DNA from: Hybos culiciformis
Taxonomy: Eukaryota > Arthropoda > Insecta > Diptera > Hybotidae
DNA: 64,000 nucleotides
Reading direction: 5' to 3'
Assembly: GCA_964007475.1 (NCBI GenBank)
Contig: OZ023274.1
Location: 89,985,213 to 90,049,212, forward strand
The translations under genes and the position numbers were made by a program. Under the pieces are notes generated by a model, which saw only the letters and a program-made list of their open reading frames with translations, ran no database searches and was not told the origin of the DNA. Shown one piece after another: positions 1 to 13,406 of this stretch; positions within the stretch are counted from its first letter, which is position 1; every line of letters begins with the position of its first letter.

Positions 1-1660
1 TTATATAAAAAAAAATATATTGTAATTTGATGAAAAAAAAAAATTAGCTGATTCTAATTAAAGCAATGCACATTTTAAAAAGATAAGAAATGCTCACCAA
101 TATACTACTTAATACTTCATAAGAAACATATTCTCTTGAAAGATACTAATTAATTATATTCTTTATGATCAGAGGTTTTCCTAAATATTTTTTAACTCGC
201 ATTATATTAATTTTATAAAACAAAGATAAGTAAAAGTCAGAAAACAAATAAATAACTATAAAGGTAACAATTTTCAATAAACAAAATTGAAAATAAAAAT
301 ATAATATCAACACTTTCAAACTCACAGCTTTATGCTGTATATATAATATATGTAATATAGTTTGTAATTTATAAATTTTCTAAATGGAAATGAAAAGAAA
401 ATGTATCCACAAACTATAATGAAATTCCATATATAATAAATTATTTTTACTTTGACAGAAATTTCTAGGAATATAAATATGTATTAACATTTTGTATATA
501 TAATTGTATAATAATAAATATACAAATATAATTCTTTTAAATAACGATAAATCCTTTTCGAAGAATGTGCTCCTTTAATAAATAAATATAAAAAATATAA
601 ATAAAAATTAAAGGAAAATATAAACAGTGTTTTCAACACTTTTTCTCCCTTTATCTTAAAAACATCAAGAACATAAAAACGTTTAAAACCCATTAGCAAA
701 TAAAAAAACTTTTTTTTTTTATATAGTAGGTACATTATATAAATATTTTTTTTTGTATAGGCAAATAAATAACGAAAATATTAAAAACCAATAAAAAAGT
801 AAATAAATTTTTTTTTTTTTTTTTACCCTACAAAGTTATATTGAATGGACCCAAACATATTTCAGCCATAAGATAATTCAATTAAATACAGAGTGAATAT
901 CGTTTTAAATTATATTCATTTTATCGCAATAATTCAATCAATCTTCATAATTTAGACATAATATATAAATACTTATGTACAGATGATGATGTCATCAACA
1001 TTTTTTTGTAGGGCGTTAGATTAGTATAGTGTTGATGTATCACATTATTTTATTTATTTTTCCACAAATGCTAAACGAAGAAGTTAGAAACTTTAATTTC
1101 TGTTAAACTTCTCTGGTATATTTAATAAGTTAAAATTTCTCGAATTTAATTAAAAGCTTCTTTTTTTGGTGTTGTTTTTGCTGCACCAAGTCCGAAACTA
1201 CATTTTACTGATCAAAGAGTATATGCTTCCAAGCACATAACACTGATCCAAAATGGCAATATTGAGATATAACTGAAACTTTATTTCATTTTAATCATAA
1301 TTAGTTTCGCGATTAAATTAATTCCAAATAATTTTTTTTTGTCGAAATTTCCTTAAATCAATACATTCGGAAGAACTTAATTAATAAAAACAAACACAAA
1401 AAATATTTATGTATTTCTACATATATAAAAAATGGCTGAAAATTAATAAATAAAATAAATAAGAAATTAATCAACAAGTTTTTAGAGGAAAAGGTTTCAG
1501 TATTTCGGTTTTTAATATTTTGACTGATTGAATCTAATGTTTTGGATCAATATTGGTACAATTTTCCATTATTCTGACCATATTTGTCCTTTTAAATAAT
1601 AATTCGGGAAATTTTTTGTTTTTCTCAAATATCTAAAAAAACGGTGCATTGTTAATTAAG
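1..1660. other. AT-rich non-coding stretch
   Basis: I see long A/T runs and no reading frame with coding character. A minus-strand open frame around 484-735 translates to a Tyr/Leu/Phe/Lys-rich string expected by chance in such AT-rich DNA. No RNA gene or clear repeat was recognised. Confidence 0.5.
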
Positions 1661-1832
1661 TATTCAAACCAAGCCCAAGAACTTGAAAAACTATCAGAGG
1701 GTTAGTTAGATAATGAAATCTAATAAAAAAAATACAACATAATAAAATGTTGTGAAGCATGATAATTTTTACTATTTTTTAAAACTCTATATCTCATTGA
1801 TGGTTTTTCAAGTTCTTGGGCATTCTTGAATA
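1661..1832. mobile_element. short foldback (MITE-like) element, ~172 bp
   Basis: The left arm, starting TATTCAA at 1661 and containing GCCCAAGAACTTGAAAAAC, is repeated as its reverse complement at about 1800-1832, which ends TTGAATA. The arms are about 35 bp with a few mismatches around a ~100-bp AT-rich centre. TA at both outer ends would fit a TA-targeting (Tc1/mariner-type) MITE, but a TA duplication means little in DNA this AT-rich. There is no coding capacity. Confidence 0.5.
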
Positions 1833-4320
1833 TGTCATGGTCACCTTACTTTTATACCAACTTGTTTATCTTGTTTATTCTTTTCAATTATTTTTCGATC
1901 ATTTGATGTATAAGTACATAGAATATTCCATTTTTATTTGTATATGCCAATATTTTTAAATAGATTAAATAGATTTTTCTAATAAGATTTTGTATTTTAA
2001 GTATTCCAAGAACATAATAATATAAGTAAATTTAAATTTTTCTCACCTTGATTAGAGATAAGTTAGTTTTTCCTTTGATTTAATAATTTCCAGCTCTAAG
2101 TTACTATTTGTCTTTGTAATTTGTCATTAATATATATATAAATGTATAGATATATGTTTTAAAATCCTTTTTGGCCCAATATGAAAATCAAAATAAAAAC
2201 TTTTTTTGAAAATTTTCAATGAAAACATTCATTATTTAAATTTTTTTTTTGCTTTTTCTTCCTCTGTTTTCTTAATTAATTATTGTTTCACACAAAAATT
2301 TCTCAATTTGCCACAAAATCATTAGTGGCAGTATTAAATATACATATATATATAATTATTTTTTCTCTATTTTTTCTATCATCGGAATGATGATAATAAT
2401 TTTTAACAGAAATTATTTTTTTAACAAGAAAAATAAATTTCTTTTCACTTTATATACTATGCCAATATTTCGAAAAAATTATTTTATTTATTTTTTTCCT
2501 AATACCAAGATATTTTAATTAAACATGATTAGATAATTAATTTTGATATCCCATTAAAAGCCTTGTGGTTTTTTTTCAAGACTTAACAATTTTGTATTTT
2601 AATTTTTTTTGATTATTATGTTAATTAATTTTTATGACTTTTGTAAGTCAATTAAATGATTAGACCCGATATTTTTTATAAAATTCTACTAATAAATTGA
2701 AAATTTATTTTTATTGTTATTAATTTTTCTTCTTTATTTTTTTTTTTTGCAATCATTAAAATATTTAATTATTTAATAGACATATATAATTATATATAAT
2801 GTTCTATATATATAATATTCCAATCAACATGGAATTAAACTAGAAATTTTGAAATTTCTTTCATTTTAAAAAAATTTAAAAATTATTGTATTTGATATAC
2901 ATGTATTTTGTTTTTTAGAAATTTAGGTTGTTTTCTATGAACCTCAGCTGACACTTTAATTTTGAATAAACTCATGAAAAATATATCAAACCATATTTAT
3001 TGGAAAATTGTTTTTGTTTTTTAATAGTAATATCGTTTAAATTCACTATTTTATTAAACCATTTATTTATTATTACACAACATTGACATATTAGTTGAAT
3101 TTTTTAGTTTATAACAAATTATTTATTCCACTTCATTCGCATTAAAAGATTAAAACCTTATTTACTTAATAAAATTGAACCCTTGAAAACAAAAATTGAG
3201 TTTAACTATAATTGCTATTAACTATTTCCCATACTTTTTCATTGAAAATTATTTTGTAATTAATTTAAGTACGTACTAAGTATAACACTTTTGTTTTTTT
3301 TTTTTTTTGTAAATTGTCTATTCATCAAAATATTATATAAATTTTAATTTATTCATTGGTATATTGTTTTCAAACCTTTTAAATTTTTAAAAATAATTAA
3401 CAAGGGACTGTTTTTTTTTGTTTGCGAAATAAATTACAATATTACCTAGAGTAATATTTTTCAAATAGTTATATATTTATTTTTTTCTCATTAGTTGTAA
3501 ACAAATGAAAATAATTTTATGAGTTTTAAGCATTAATTTTATTCTAATATTTGTATTTTGTGGTTTATTGGAAACATTAAAATTTACTTTAATCTTATAT
3601 TTTGTTTTTGAATATTTAAGTTAAATTTTGTGTGTAAGTTGATTTTTGTATTAAAGCCTACTTACAAAGATGTTAAACTGACTGATATGTACTAAATCTA
3701 ATAAATATATTGAATTAGGTTTTATTTTGAATTTTATTTTTATAAACATTATTTTTTTTCCAAACTAGTTATATTATGAAAAAAGGAGCTAAATTTAAGG
3801 CAATTTAAGAAACTCTATATATTAATTTAAATTCGTATTGAAGAACATAATTAATTTTTATTTTTAACTCACACTTTTTTTTTCACATTTATTTTTTATT
3901 TTATTATAATATTTATTTAGGAATTAATTTTATTGAATTGTTCAATATATTATTATTATTTATCTATTTAATTATTTTTGGCTAAATATTATTGTTAAAA
4001 AGCAAATATATAAATTTAATTTTATTTGTTTTCTATATTATATGTTTTATTTTTGTAAAATGTCCAGAACAATTAAAATTTCATATGTAAATGAAAATAA
4101 TTGAAAAAAATTAATCAGAATTAAAAAAAAAAACTTAATTAAAAAAATTATTCTAAACAGAGTTTGACCCTGAATACATACAATATAGTCAAAAAATATA
4201 AAGTTTCGTCGCTTGGGGAATTTTTTAAATATTTAATTAAGTTTTTAAGCTCAAAAAGTTCAATTTCATTATTTTGTTATAAAGAAAAATATTTGAAAAA
4301 TTAAATAAAACATAAAAATA
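1833..4320. other. AT-rich non-coding stretch
   Basis: Homopolymer-rich DNA with many poly-T tracts. No open frame of coding character and no RNA gene was seen on either strand. Confidence 0.45.
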
Positions 4321-4578
4321 TAAATTTCAATGCTCGAGTGCTTCTTCAATATTCTTAATAAATTGTTGTAAGAAACAATGTTGATAAAATTCATTCAATA
4401 TCTGTTTAAGTTTATCTTTATTAAATTTATCATTAAATTCTAATTAAAAAATTTTTAATTTTGAAATTGTATTCATATAAATTTCAATTCTTGAGTTCTA
4501 CTTGAATATTCTTACTAAATTGTTCTAAGAAACAATGTTCATAAAATTTATTCAATATTTCTGTTTAAGTTTACATAA
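4321..4578. repeat. diverged direct duplication, period ~157 bp
   Basis: A segment starting TAAATTTCAA at 4321 (through about 4415) recurs at 4478-4578 with substitutions. Both copies share the order AATATTCTTA, AAATTGTT, AAGAAACAATGTT, ATAAAATT, ATTCAATAT and CTGTTTAAGTTTA. It looks like an old local tandem duplication. No function is visible. Confidence 0.55.
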
Positions 4579-7500
4579 CAATAATCTCAATTAAAATTGA
4601 CATAAAATTCGAGTAATTTCTGAAGAATTAAGAATGCCAATAAAAAGTATTCGCTTTCAAAAAGATATTTAATTAAAGCATTACAAAAAAAAAAAACATA
4701 TACCTAATCAAACTCATATCATACTAATATAAATTAAAATTGTATAACAAAGATAATGAAAAATATTTTCCTAGAAATATCCATAGTTTTAATTATAATA
4801 GTCTCACAAAGGGCAAATAATTCATTTTAAAAATTTCTAAATAATTGTTTTGCAATTAAAAGTTATATTTGTTTATTGTAATTTCACATTACATATTTTT
4901 AATCAAAAAAATATTCTAAGAAATTCAAATTTTCATAATATTTTTTTTTTTTGTGGTTTCCATCCAGTGGCTTATGGATAAAATTCATTTATATAGGTAT
5001 ATTGTGGAAAAATGATTGCATATGAATTTTAAATCTAACTTGACAATAAAACACAATATTATTAAAATTGTTTGTTAAAAAACTATCCAATGTTTCAATC
5101 TAATTTTTTTTTTTATGAAATTAATGTTTATGAAAAAAATGTTTCAGATGAAAATAATAATTGTTGAAATTTTAATTAATTTTCTAATAATTATTATTTA
5201 ATAAAAATAAAGTATGTATTTAATATTCATTGAGGTTGTCATTGTTAGTATATTTAATTAAATCTAAATTAATTTTTATTCATTCAAATTATTTTTAATT
5301 CGAATTTAACAACAGAGATTTTCGTTATAATAGATAATACTATATGTACTAGTAAAAGCATATTGTATGTTTTGTTTATTTGAAATATTGTATAAAATTA
5401 GTTGGAAAAACCATGGACTGACTTTGAAGTCAAATTTAGCTTTTTTGATTTTGAAACCTTAATTTAATTTCCAAAAATTAGTTTCTAAATTTCCTACCTA
5501 TACGTATATATATGAGATATCCATTATAATTATGTGACATATATAACTTCAGATAGTCCATAAATATGTAATTGTTGAATTTAATTAATGAAAAGTTAAA
5601 CTGTCATGTACAAAAAACTCTCACTCTATGTTATACAGATTTTTTTTTTGTTTTTTTTTATCAATATCTTATTTTAGTTTTCATTTAATTTAATTTCAAT
5701 ATGAAGAAGCATGTTTTAAAACCAAAACATTTGTGTCAATAACATTTTTTAACTTGTTGACTTTTTTCAGGTGCGGTGTATTTCAAAATTAATTTATAAA
5801 ACAAATAAAAGCACACTTCCAAAATTAAAATAACGAAATAAACTTCAATTCTACAAATTCACAATAGAGAAAATAAATTTGAATATTCCAATCATTCAGA
5901 CTTCATATTTAGCAAAATAGTTTGCTTGTCTTGCAATGGAATTTTTAATAAACTGAAAAAAAAATGTTTTATTGTGATCAGGACAGCATACGTTAGAAAA
6001 TGTAAACATGAATAAAATAGAACTTTCATTTCATGTCATATGACAATAAAACGAAATTTCAGTAACATTATAATCAAAAGTTGTGAATTTAAATAATTGA
6101 ATGCGAGGAGGTTTAAAATTAAATTTATTTTTGGCCATTTGGGTTCCATTCAACTGAAAGATTGAGATAAATTATTTTTAAAATATGTGGAACATTCTAT
6201 ATATTATGTATCAAATGCATTGTATGTGTACAGTCAATTTCTATTGCATTTTACTGAATATTATTTGCATAATAAGATTCTCAAAAAAAAAAAAAAAATT
6301 ATATCATTTAATATTATAATTTTCCATCTGAGATATTTTTGATAACTTATTTGGTTTTTCATTTTGTTTATTTTCATTTTGTTATGGAAAATCTTACCAT
6401 GTATGAAGGATCATATTTTTTTTAGCTTGTTTTCGTTTTCCGCCTGTCCGCAATCTCATTTACTTTCATCCTGACTTTAAACGATGAGATTCAGCGATTT
6501 TGGGTTTGTGTATATTAAATTTGTGTATTTTAAATATTTTTAGAAGTTTTAATCGACACATAGGATAGATTTTATACGAATTGCAGGAACTTAAAAAATT
6601 GTTTAGTACACCCTGACTCCGGCTGTTTCCAAGGATTCAGGCTGTCGTGGTATGGATATCGATAAAAATTTTTAAATTTGCTCAAATGGTGTATGGCTAA
6701 AAACCAATATGGCTTGAAGGAAAAAATGTATGTATCTTAAAACTAAAGGATCTTAAATGGAAAAATTGAAAACTAGTCCGATGCAAGCATTTTTTAATTT
6801 TAAGAATTCACTTAAGTATGTATTCAATTTCTAATACCCTTTTTCAAAGAATCTTTTCTAATAACAACTAATTATTACCTAAATTTTTATTTTTTGTTTT
6901 TTAGTATTTTTAATTTTTATGTTAATTTTTAAATTTATTTTTTATTTTTTTTGTATGAACTTTATTAAAATTTTAGTTATCATTTATCTTTTTTTTTGGT
7001 TCTGAAATGACATTTCTCAAGCTCCCGCCAAAAAAATTTTTTTTTTTCGCCCCTCTCTAATTTTCACATACAAAATTTGTTTATCAAATAATTTTTAGTT
7101 TTTTTTATTTTAATTATTTCCAAATTTTTCGAAATTTATTCTTCATTTTTTAGCTATACTATATATAAATATATATTTATATTCCAAAAAAAACACACAA
7201 ATAAGATATTCCCGCCAAATTCATTATTTTTTTATTTTTTCTTACAAAAAATAATAAATAAAATTCGAAGTTATATTTTATTGTATATATATATGTACCT
7301 GCAATAAAATTATATTTTTTTGAAATTCGGAAATTAAAAATTTATTTTTAACTTCATACGTTTTTCTTTTAATTTTTTTGGAATTAAAAAAAAAATAAAA
7401 ATCTAATATTTTTGTTATTTGATATTTTTATTTAAATAAATTGTACACATATATTTCTAAATATATAATAACAATAAAAAAAATAAATAAATAGAAAACA

Positions 7501-7680
7501 GAAATAAAAATAAATTGCTTAAAATAAAAAATAAGTATTCAAATTTCCTTTTTAATTTTCTTTATTTATTTTTTTATATATATTTATTTTCCTTTTGATT
7601 TACTGATTTCTTATTTTTATTTTTTTTTTTGGGTTTTTATTATTTTTATTTATTATTATTATTTTTATTTTTTTTTTCCC
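4579..7680. other. AT-rich non-coding stretch with a less AT-rich patch
   Basis: Mostly featureless AT-rich DNA. Bases 6420-6730 are noticeably richer in G+C and contain a TATCGATA octamer (6657-6664), which matches the DRE core known from insect promoters, but no gene start can be tied to it. I could not identify the patch as coding or as a known repeat. Confidence 0.35.
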
Positions 7681-7945
7681 AAAAACTAAATCATCGGAAG
7701 AAATCACGCCGCGAATAAAAAATGAAAAAAAAAAAAATAAATAATAACGATACGAAATTATTTAGATTTATTATTTATCGTATTCATATCCTTTTTTTTT
7801 TCTTTTCTTATAACTTTTATATCGACCGTCGACGTCTGTATAGAAAAGAAAATAGAAACCAATTTGATATAATGTTAACGCACAACTGATTTGAAAATCT
7901 CGAAAAAAATATTAAATATTTTTTTTTATTTTATATTTTTTAGCA

Positions 7946-8119
7946 ATGTTGGAAAATTATGAAAACAAAAAACTAACCGATGTACATAAATATCAACGAG
8001 AATCAACCGTAGATGAAGAAACAGCAAAAAAAAATAAAATAAAATCATTGAGAAATTTGGTTTCATTAAACTTAGTTCGAGATGAAATGTTTTTTGTTTT
8101 TTTTTTTTTCTGTAGCTGA
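7946..8119 (+). CDS. possible short coding exon or small ORF (57 aa), unrecognised
   Basis: An ATG at 7946 follows a polypyrimidine/TAG acceptor-like site (AG at 7942-7943) and opens a 57-codon frame ending TGA at 8117-8119. The first ~48 residues have a mixed, charged composition (for example STVDEETAKKNKIKSLRNLV) unlike chance translation of poly-A/T DNA. The last ten residues are a Phe run from poly-T and are probably intronic. No strong GT donor is visible inside the frame (candidates TTG|GTTTCA and TTA|GTTCGA are weak). About 100-150 bp upstream lies a small CpG-bearing patch (7820-7840). It may be the first coding exon of a gene whose other exons lie outside or are hidden here. I do not recognise the family, and chance is a real alternative. 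Confidence 0.25.
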   Translation: MLENYENKKLTDVHKYQRESTVDEETAKKNKIKSLRNLVSLNLVRDEMFFVFFFFCS

Positions 8120-11100
8120 TAGAAAGAATTTGGAATCATAATTTTTTTTTTTTTTGCAATGTTACATATACAGGAATGAAAATTTCTCTTAAAAAAAATA
8201 ATGATAATAAAGGATGCTACTACAATGATTATGTTTTTTCTTTTATATTTTAAGAGTAATTTATTAATTTATTTAAATTGAAGTAAAGTTAATTCAAATT
8301 GAAGATTTTTAATGTGTTAAAATTTATTTCTTATCTTATTAGTGCAATTTTAAATCAAGACTTTATTCTATCGAATGAATTTTATGAATAATGTTTTCAT
8401 CGTTATGAATACCTGTAATGAGAAAATACAAATTTAACACAAAAATATGTAAAATAGCTCGACAAGATCACGATATCCAGCAAAATATTATGACTTGAAG
8501 GTAAAATTTCAATATTTAAAAAAACTAAGGTTATAATCTTAATAATAAAATAAATAAATTAATTAAAATGCATAATTAAAATCATTATTTACATCAGATT
8601 AAATATATAATCTCCAATTAGTCTAAATCTAAATCATTTAAAAATAAATTATGAACACTTAACATAAAAAAAATGCGAAATATATAAGAGATCCTACTTA
8701 CAACCTACATATACACCCTCTATTAAATTAAAAAGCTTTATATATACTTGACATATTCTGCGCATGTTATCCGTAAGATTGAAAAACTGAAGAGAATTTT
8801 ATTAAAACATGTGTTATTCAAAATATTATTAGAATACAATACTTTTTAATCAGTAATGAAAGTAATAATGAAAGTTATAACCAATAATATTTTTCACGGC
8901 AAAAAATAAATTTTACGAGAGATTTTTAATATAATAATAATATAATAAATTTTTTTTGTGTATTATTATATTATATATTAATTCTTGTTACATACAAGGA
9001 TACAAAACATATTTTTATTTCACCTAACACTAATTGATTCTGATTGCTCATTATATACATACGTGTATATTTTTGAATGGAAAATAAAGTGAAATGTGTT
9101 TCATGTGTTTACAACATGTATATATTATAGATCTGTAATATTATTATGTAATTTTATTTCAATTCATGTAAGGGATTAATATGTTTTCTGATAACAATAA
9201 ATACTTATATATTTATATAAGTATTATTATTGAAAAATAGATTCTTAACAAGTACCAATTCTTTTATTTTCATATATTGGTAATAGCTTAGTATAGGTTT
9301 TTTTAATATCAAGATATTTAAAAAATATTAAATTATTAAGGTTATGGAATGAAACTTAAGGCTATGGAAATAGTAGCAAATAAAGATATTCTGAAGTGGT
9401 TATAATTCGAATAATGACAATAAGTGAAAATCAAATACAATAAAATTGAACAAGGTATTTTAAAAATTATCATCTCACGGTCTGACGAATTTGATAAAAA
9501 TGAATGTTGTTCAGTTATAATTTTATTCATTTTTAATATGTATACTTATTATATATATTCATTTTGTCTTTTACAAGTTCTTGGAAATAAAAATAAATTC
9601 AAAAATATTTTCATAAAAGTGAAAGTAAATAAAAAAAAATGTATTTCCTTTAGCAATTTACCATTGAATAGTATATATAGTCTAACTTTGCTGACCTAAT
9701 TAAAACCTCACAACATTGAACTTGATATTTTTGACAGTGTGTTAATGGTGAAAATGAAAATAATTTTCTTGTATCACGTAAAGGAAGAGAAATTTCCAAT
9801 TTTTATAAACATTTTATAACATTGTTAACGTGCCTATATTAAACAAAAAAATTAATTAAAATAACATTAGGAAATAATTAACGTTTTAATATTTTATAAG
9901 CCTATAATTTTTTTTTTTATTTAAAAAACAAAAAAAATATTATTAACGTGATTTCTGTCAACATCAGCACAAAATTACGTTATTAAATTTGTGAATAAAA
10001 ATTTATGGAACCTTAACATAATATATAACTTAAATAACGTAAAAGAAAACTTTATGAAAATATACACAAAATTTATAAAATTTTAGAATTAAATATATTA
10101 AATTGTTAAATAACTACAGCATTGTTATATACATAAATTAAAAAACCATTTTTTCACAAATTTTGTGTTTAATTTTTCACTTATTTGTTGTTAGTTAAAA
10201 GTATAGTATATTATAGTGTAGGTATAGTTTTATTTTCAAATATAAAAAAATTTATAGTTTCCCTCTTTTTAATTTTGTGATTATATCTTTAACATAATTA
10301 AATCATTAAGTCTGTTCATATTTTATATTCAAACTCAAGATAAAATTATTTTGAATGTTTATATAGTACTAATAACTATTGTAGAATTCTAATGAATTAA
10401 ATCCTTACATTGCAAAATCTTACTTCGAAAACATAGCATCAATATTATTATAGTTAATTTTGGATCGTTATGTACTTATAACTTATAGTACCTATAAAAT
10501 TGTGATTTCAAGTGAGATTGAGCAGTATTTTTAATATTCATAAAATGCTTAAATAAACTTTACATTTTAACTTAGGTTATATAATATCACGTTTTATAAC
10601 AATTTCAGCTCGCGCTTGGAAGATATATTTAAAAAATTAATAAATAAATAGCAACAAGTATATATTAAATTATCAAAAACGAATAAGTATTACTTAATGT
10701 TAAAAAATATAAGTATAGATACACGTATATCTATACTGTTTTTCATTTATAAAATAAAGTTGGGCGAAAGCCAAAAATTTCGATATTAAATTCAATGAAT
10801 AAAAAATTATCACAGTTTTATTTCATTGAAATATATGTATGATTATGATAATGTTATTCACATTGCACTTTATAGTTAAATCTATATTTTAATAATCTAT
10901 GTATAATAGCACAAAACTATATTATAGTAGATATATCTATATTATATAGTATAGAAAAACTCATGTGTGTTTCACAACATTTACAGATTGTTGTTTTTTT
11001 TATGTTAACAGAGGTTAATATAATTAAGGCAAAGAATATTTTCAACGCATTTATCTCAAATTGAATGTGAAAAACTAAGAAGAAAATTATCTATTTAACA

Positions 11101-13252
11101 AGAATTTCATCAATAATTTTTTCATTTTCTACATTATTTTATTTATTTATAAATTTCCCATAATCATAATAATGTTTTATTAATATAGCCTTTATTATGA
11201 ATCAATAAACTTAAAATACTCCGTACGAATATTATATGTAATATTTGTTAGGTGTAATATACATAATACATATAAACCCTCTTATTTTTGAAATTATATA
11301 TAATTTTCAATAAAAATTTTCCATCCACATATGTTCCTTATTATTGATATTAGTTTGCAATGAGAACAAAGTTGTTATTATGAATATAGTTAATAAGACC
11401 TAAGCTCACCCAAAACATGAGCCCCGTAAAATATAAATCGAAATTTTTAAATATTTTTCCAAAATACAGCAACGTTAAGATCAACGTAATAATTTATTTA
11501 ATATAAATTAAATACAAAATTTATTGATTTGGAAGATCAGGCCAAATATGCTAAACACCAAATGTCAAAGAAAATCACAGAATTCTTCTTATTCCCACAA
11601 CAAAACTAAAAGTATATTTTTTTTATATTGTTCACTATTTAAAATTTCAATTTATCTATCTTTAAAGTTCCTTTTTCAACTGATGGGCGACATTGATAAA
11701 TCACCACAATAATATAATATAAACGAAAGATTATTATTAGAAAATCTTAAAATATTTTCATTTATATATCTTTAAGGAAACTTATGTATTATCCTCTTAT
11801 TTCTTCCAAGCCAAAAAATAAAAAATAACCAAAATATTCATTAACAGAAAAAAAAAAAAAAAAATCCTTTCATAGCATAAATGTTTAGGTTCATAAAAAA
11901 AAAATCATTGATTATGAAATTTTTGTGGCATAAAATATTTTCAATGAAAAATCAAAAATTCATAACCCTTTTTTTTTTTTTTTGCCTCAAAAAATTATTG
12001 TATGTATAAATTCTTCTATTCTCTTTAAAAATTTCTAATATACATTTTACTAAATAATATATGTTAGCATTGAGACCTACATCTTGTATATATATGTGAA
12101 TATATGTTTTATTATTTTTCAAATCCTTTATTAATTTTGAAGGAAACAAAGTTTTCAGATTTATAAAGTAGTTACGTATATATAGTTTCCTTAAATATAT
12201 TCTTCTTAACTATACAAAGATATTAATCATGAAAATAATATTATGTTATTAATATTATGTTGTTGAGATCTCATTCATCAATATTGTATTCCTTATTTTA
12301 CTTTAATCAATAATGTTAAACGTTTTAAAAATAATTGAATTCGACATTAATTAATTCTTGTTAGAAAATACTACTTTAACTTTAAATCACAAAACTATAT
12401 ACACAATATAGAAAAGTTTTAAAGTTTTTCCATAAATCTTTATCATCATCATTTTAAACAAAATTTTCCATAATTTTTTTTTTTTTTATGTATATAATAA
12501 ACCCTTTTAAATTTTAACAAGGATCTATTGTTAAAATTAAATTGAAAAATTTGTTATTAAATATTATATTGCTCTTGAGAATTTGTTAAAATATAAATGT
12601 CAATTAATTATACTTTGTTGGGAAATTTCTTATTATAAAATCAATCAATTTCCTATCTCATAATATTATATTTATATAAACAGATAATGATGAAGTTAAA
12701 TTTAATAATTTAGAAATTTGAAATATTTATTTTTTCCAACTTAGTGTGTCATTATTATTATCATTTTAGTTGCCCACACTTTTGTTTCTTATATAATTAT
12801 AAGGATGACTGCATTTTAATTTTAATCCTAAAAAATAAAACAGATAGATAGCAAGCATAAAAATAAAACGTAATGCACAACAAATGATTTAAATTTTCAG
12901 TATTTCATTTTCCGAAATTAAATTTTCCGATCCATTAGATTTAGACCATTGGGCGCCCTGCTACTTTATTTAGTGAATTTTTTTCAAATTTTATATGTTT
13001 TTTTAGTCAAAGTTATTTTATTTGAACATTTTCGGTTCGTTAATTAATTTGAAACTTCTTTTTTATTTCTTATAACAGAAGATAATAAAAGTAGGTACTA
13101 ATATTTTATATAAACTTTAATTAATATATTTTATTTTCAATACAAAATGTCTAAGATATTAGTTGAATATATATATATATAAAAATTATTTTTATTAAAA
13201 TAAATTATTAAAAAAAACCCCCCGAATATTTAAGAGCAATATATAAAAATTT
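8120..13252. other. AT-rich non-coding stretch
   Basis: Very AT-rich, with small palindromes such as AGTATAGATA (10712-10721) facing TATCTATACT (10728-10737). A short frame near 12,910-12,970 reads like protein (a Ser/Asp/Pro/Trp-containing stretch beside GGGCGCCC) but is too short to assign. No gene was recognised. Confidence 0.4.
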
Positions 13253-13406
13253 GAGCTGTTTTTTTTGAAAGTGTTATAAGTTCACTTTTTAAAAAAAATT
13301 AGTTAATGGTAATTTTAGTAAGATATAGCCACCTTCTCTTCATATTTACATGAAAAAATGATACATGAAAAAATTGACTTATACCACTTTCAAAATTAAC
13401 AGTTCA
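13253..13406. mobile_element. diverged foldback element, ~154 bp
   Basis: The left arm (GAGCTGTT, then TTGAAAGTG and TATAAG) at 13253-13285 is matched in reverse complement by 13373-13406, which reads CTTATACCACTTTCAA then AACAGTTC. Mismatches within the arms indicate age. No coding capacity and no clear target-site duplication. Confidence 0.4.

Noticed and set aside
6420..6730. Promoter or gene start in the less AT-rich patch with a TATCGATA site
   Set aside because: One DRE-like octamer without an adjacent coding exon or TSS signal is not enough.
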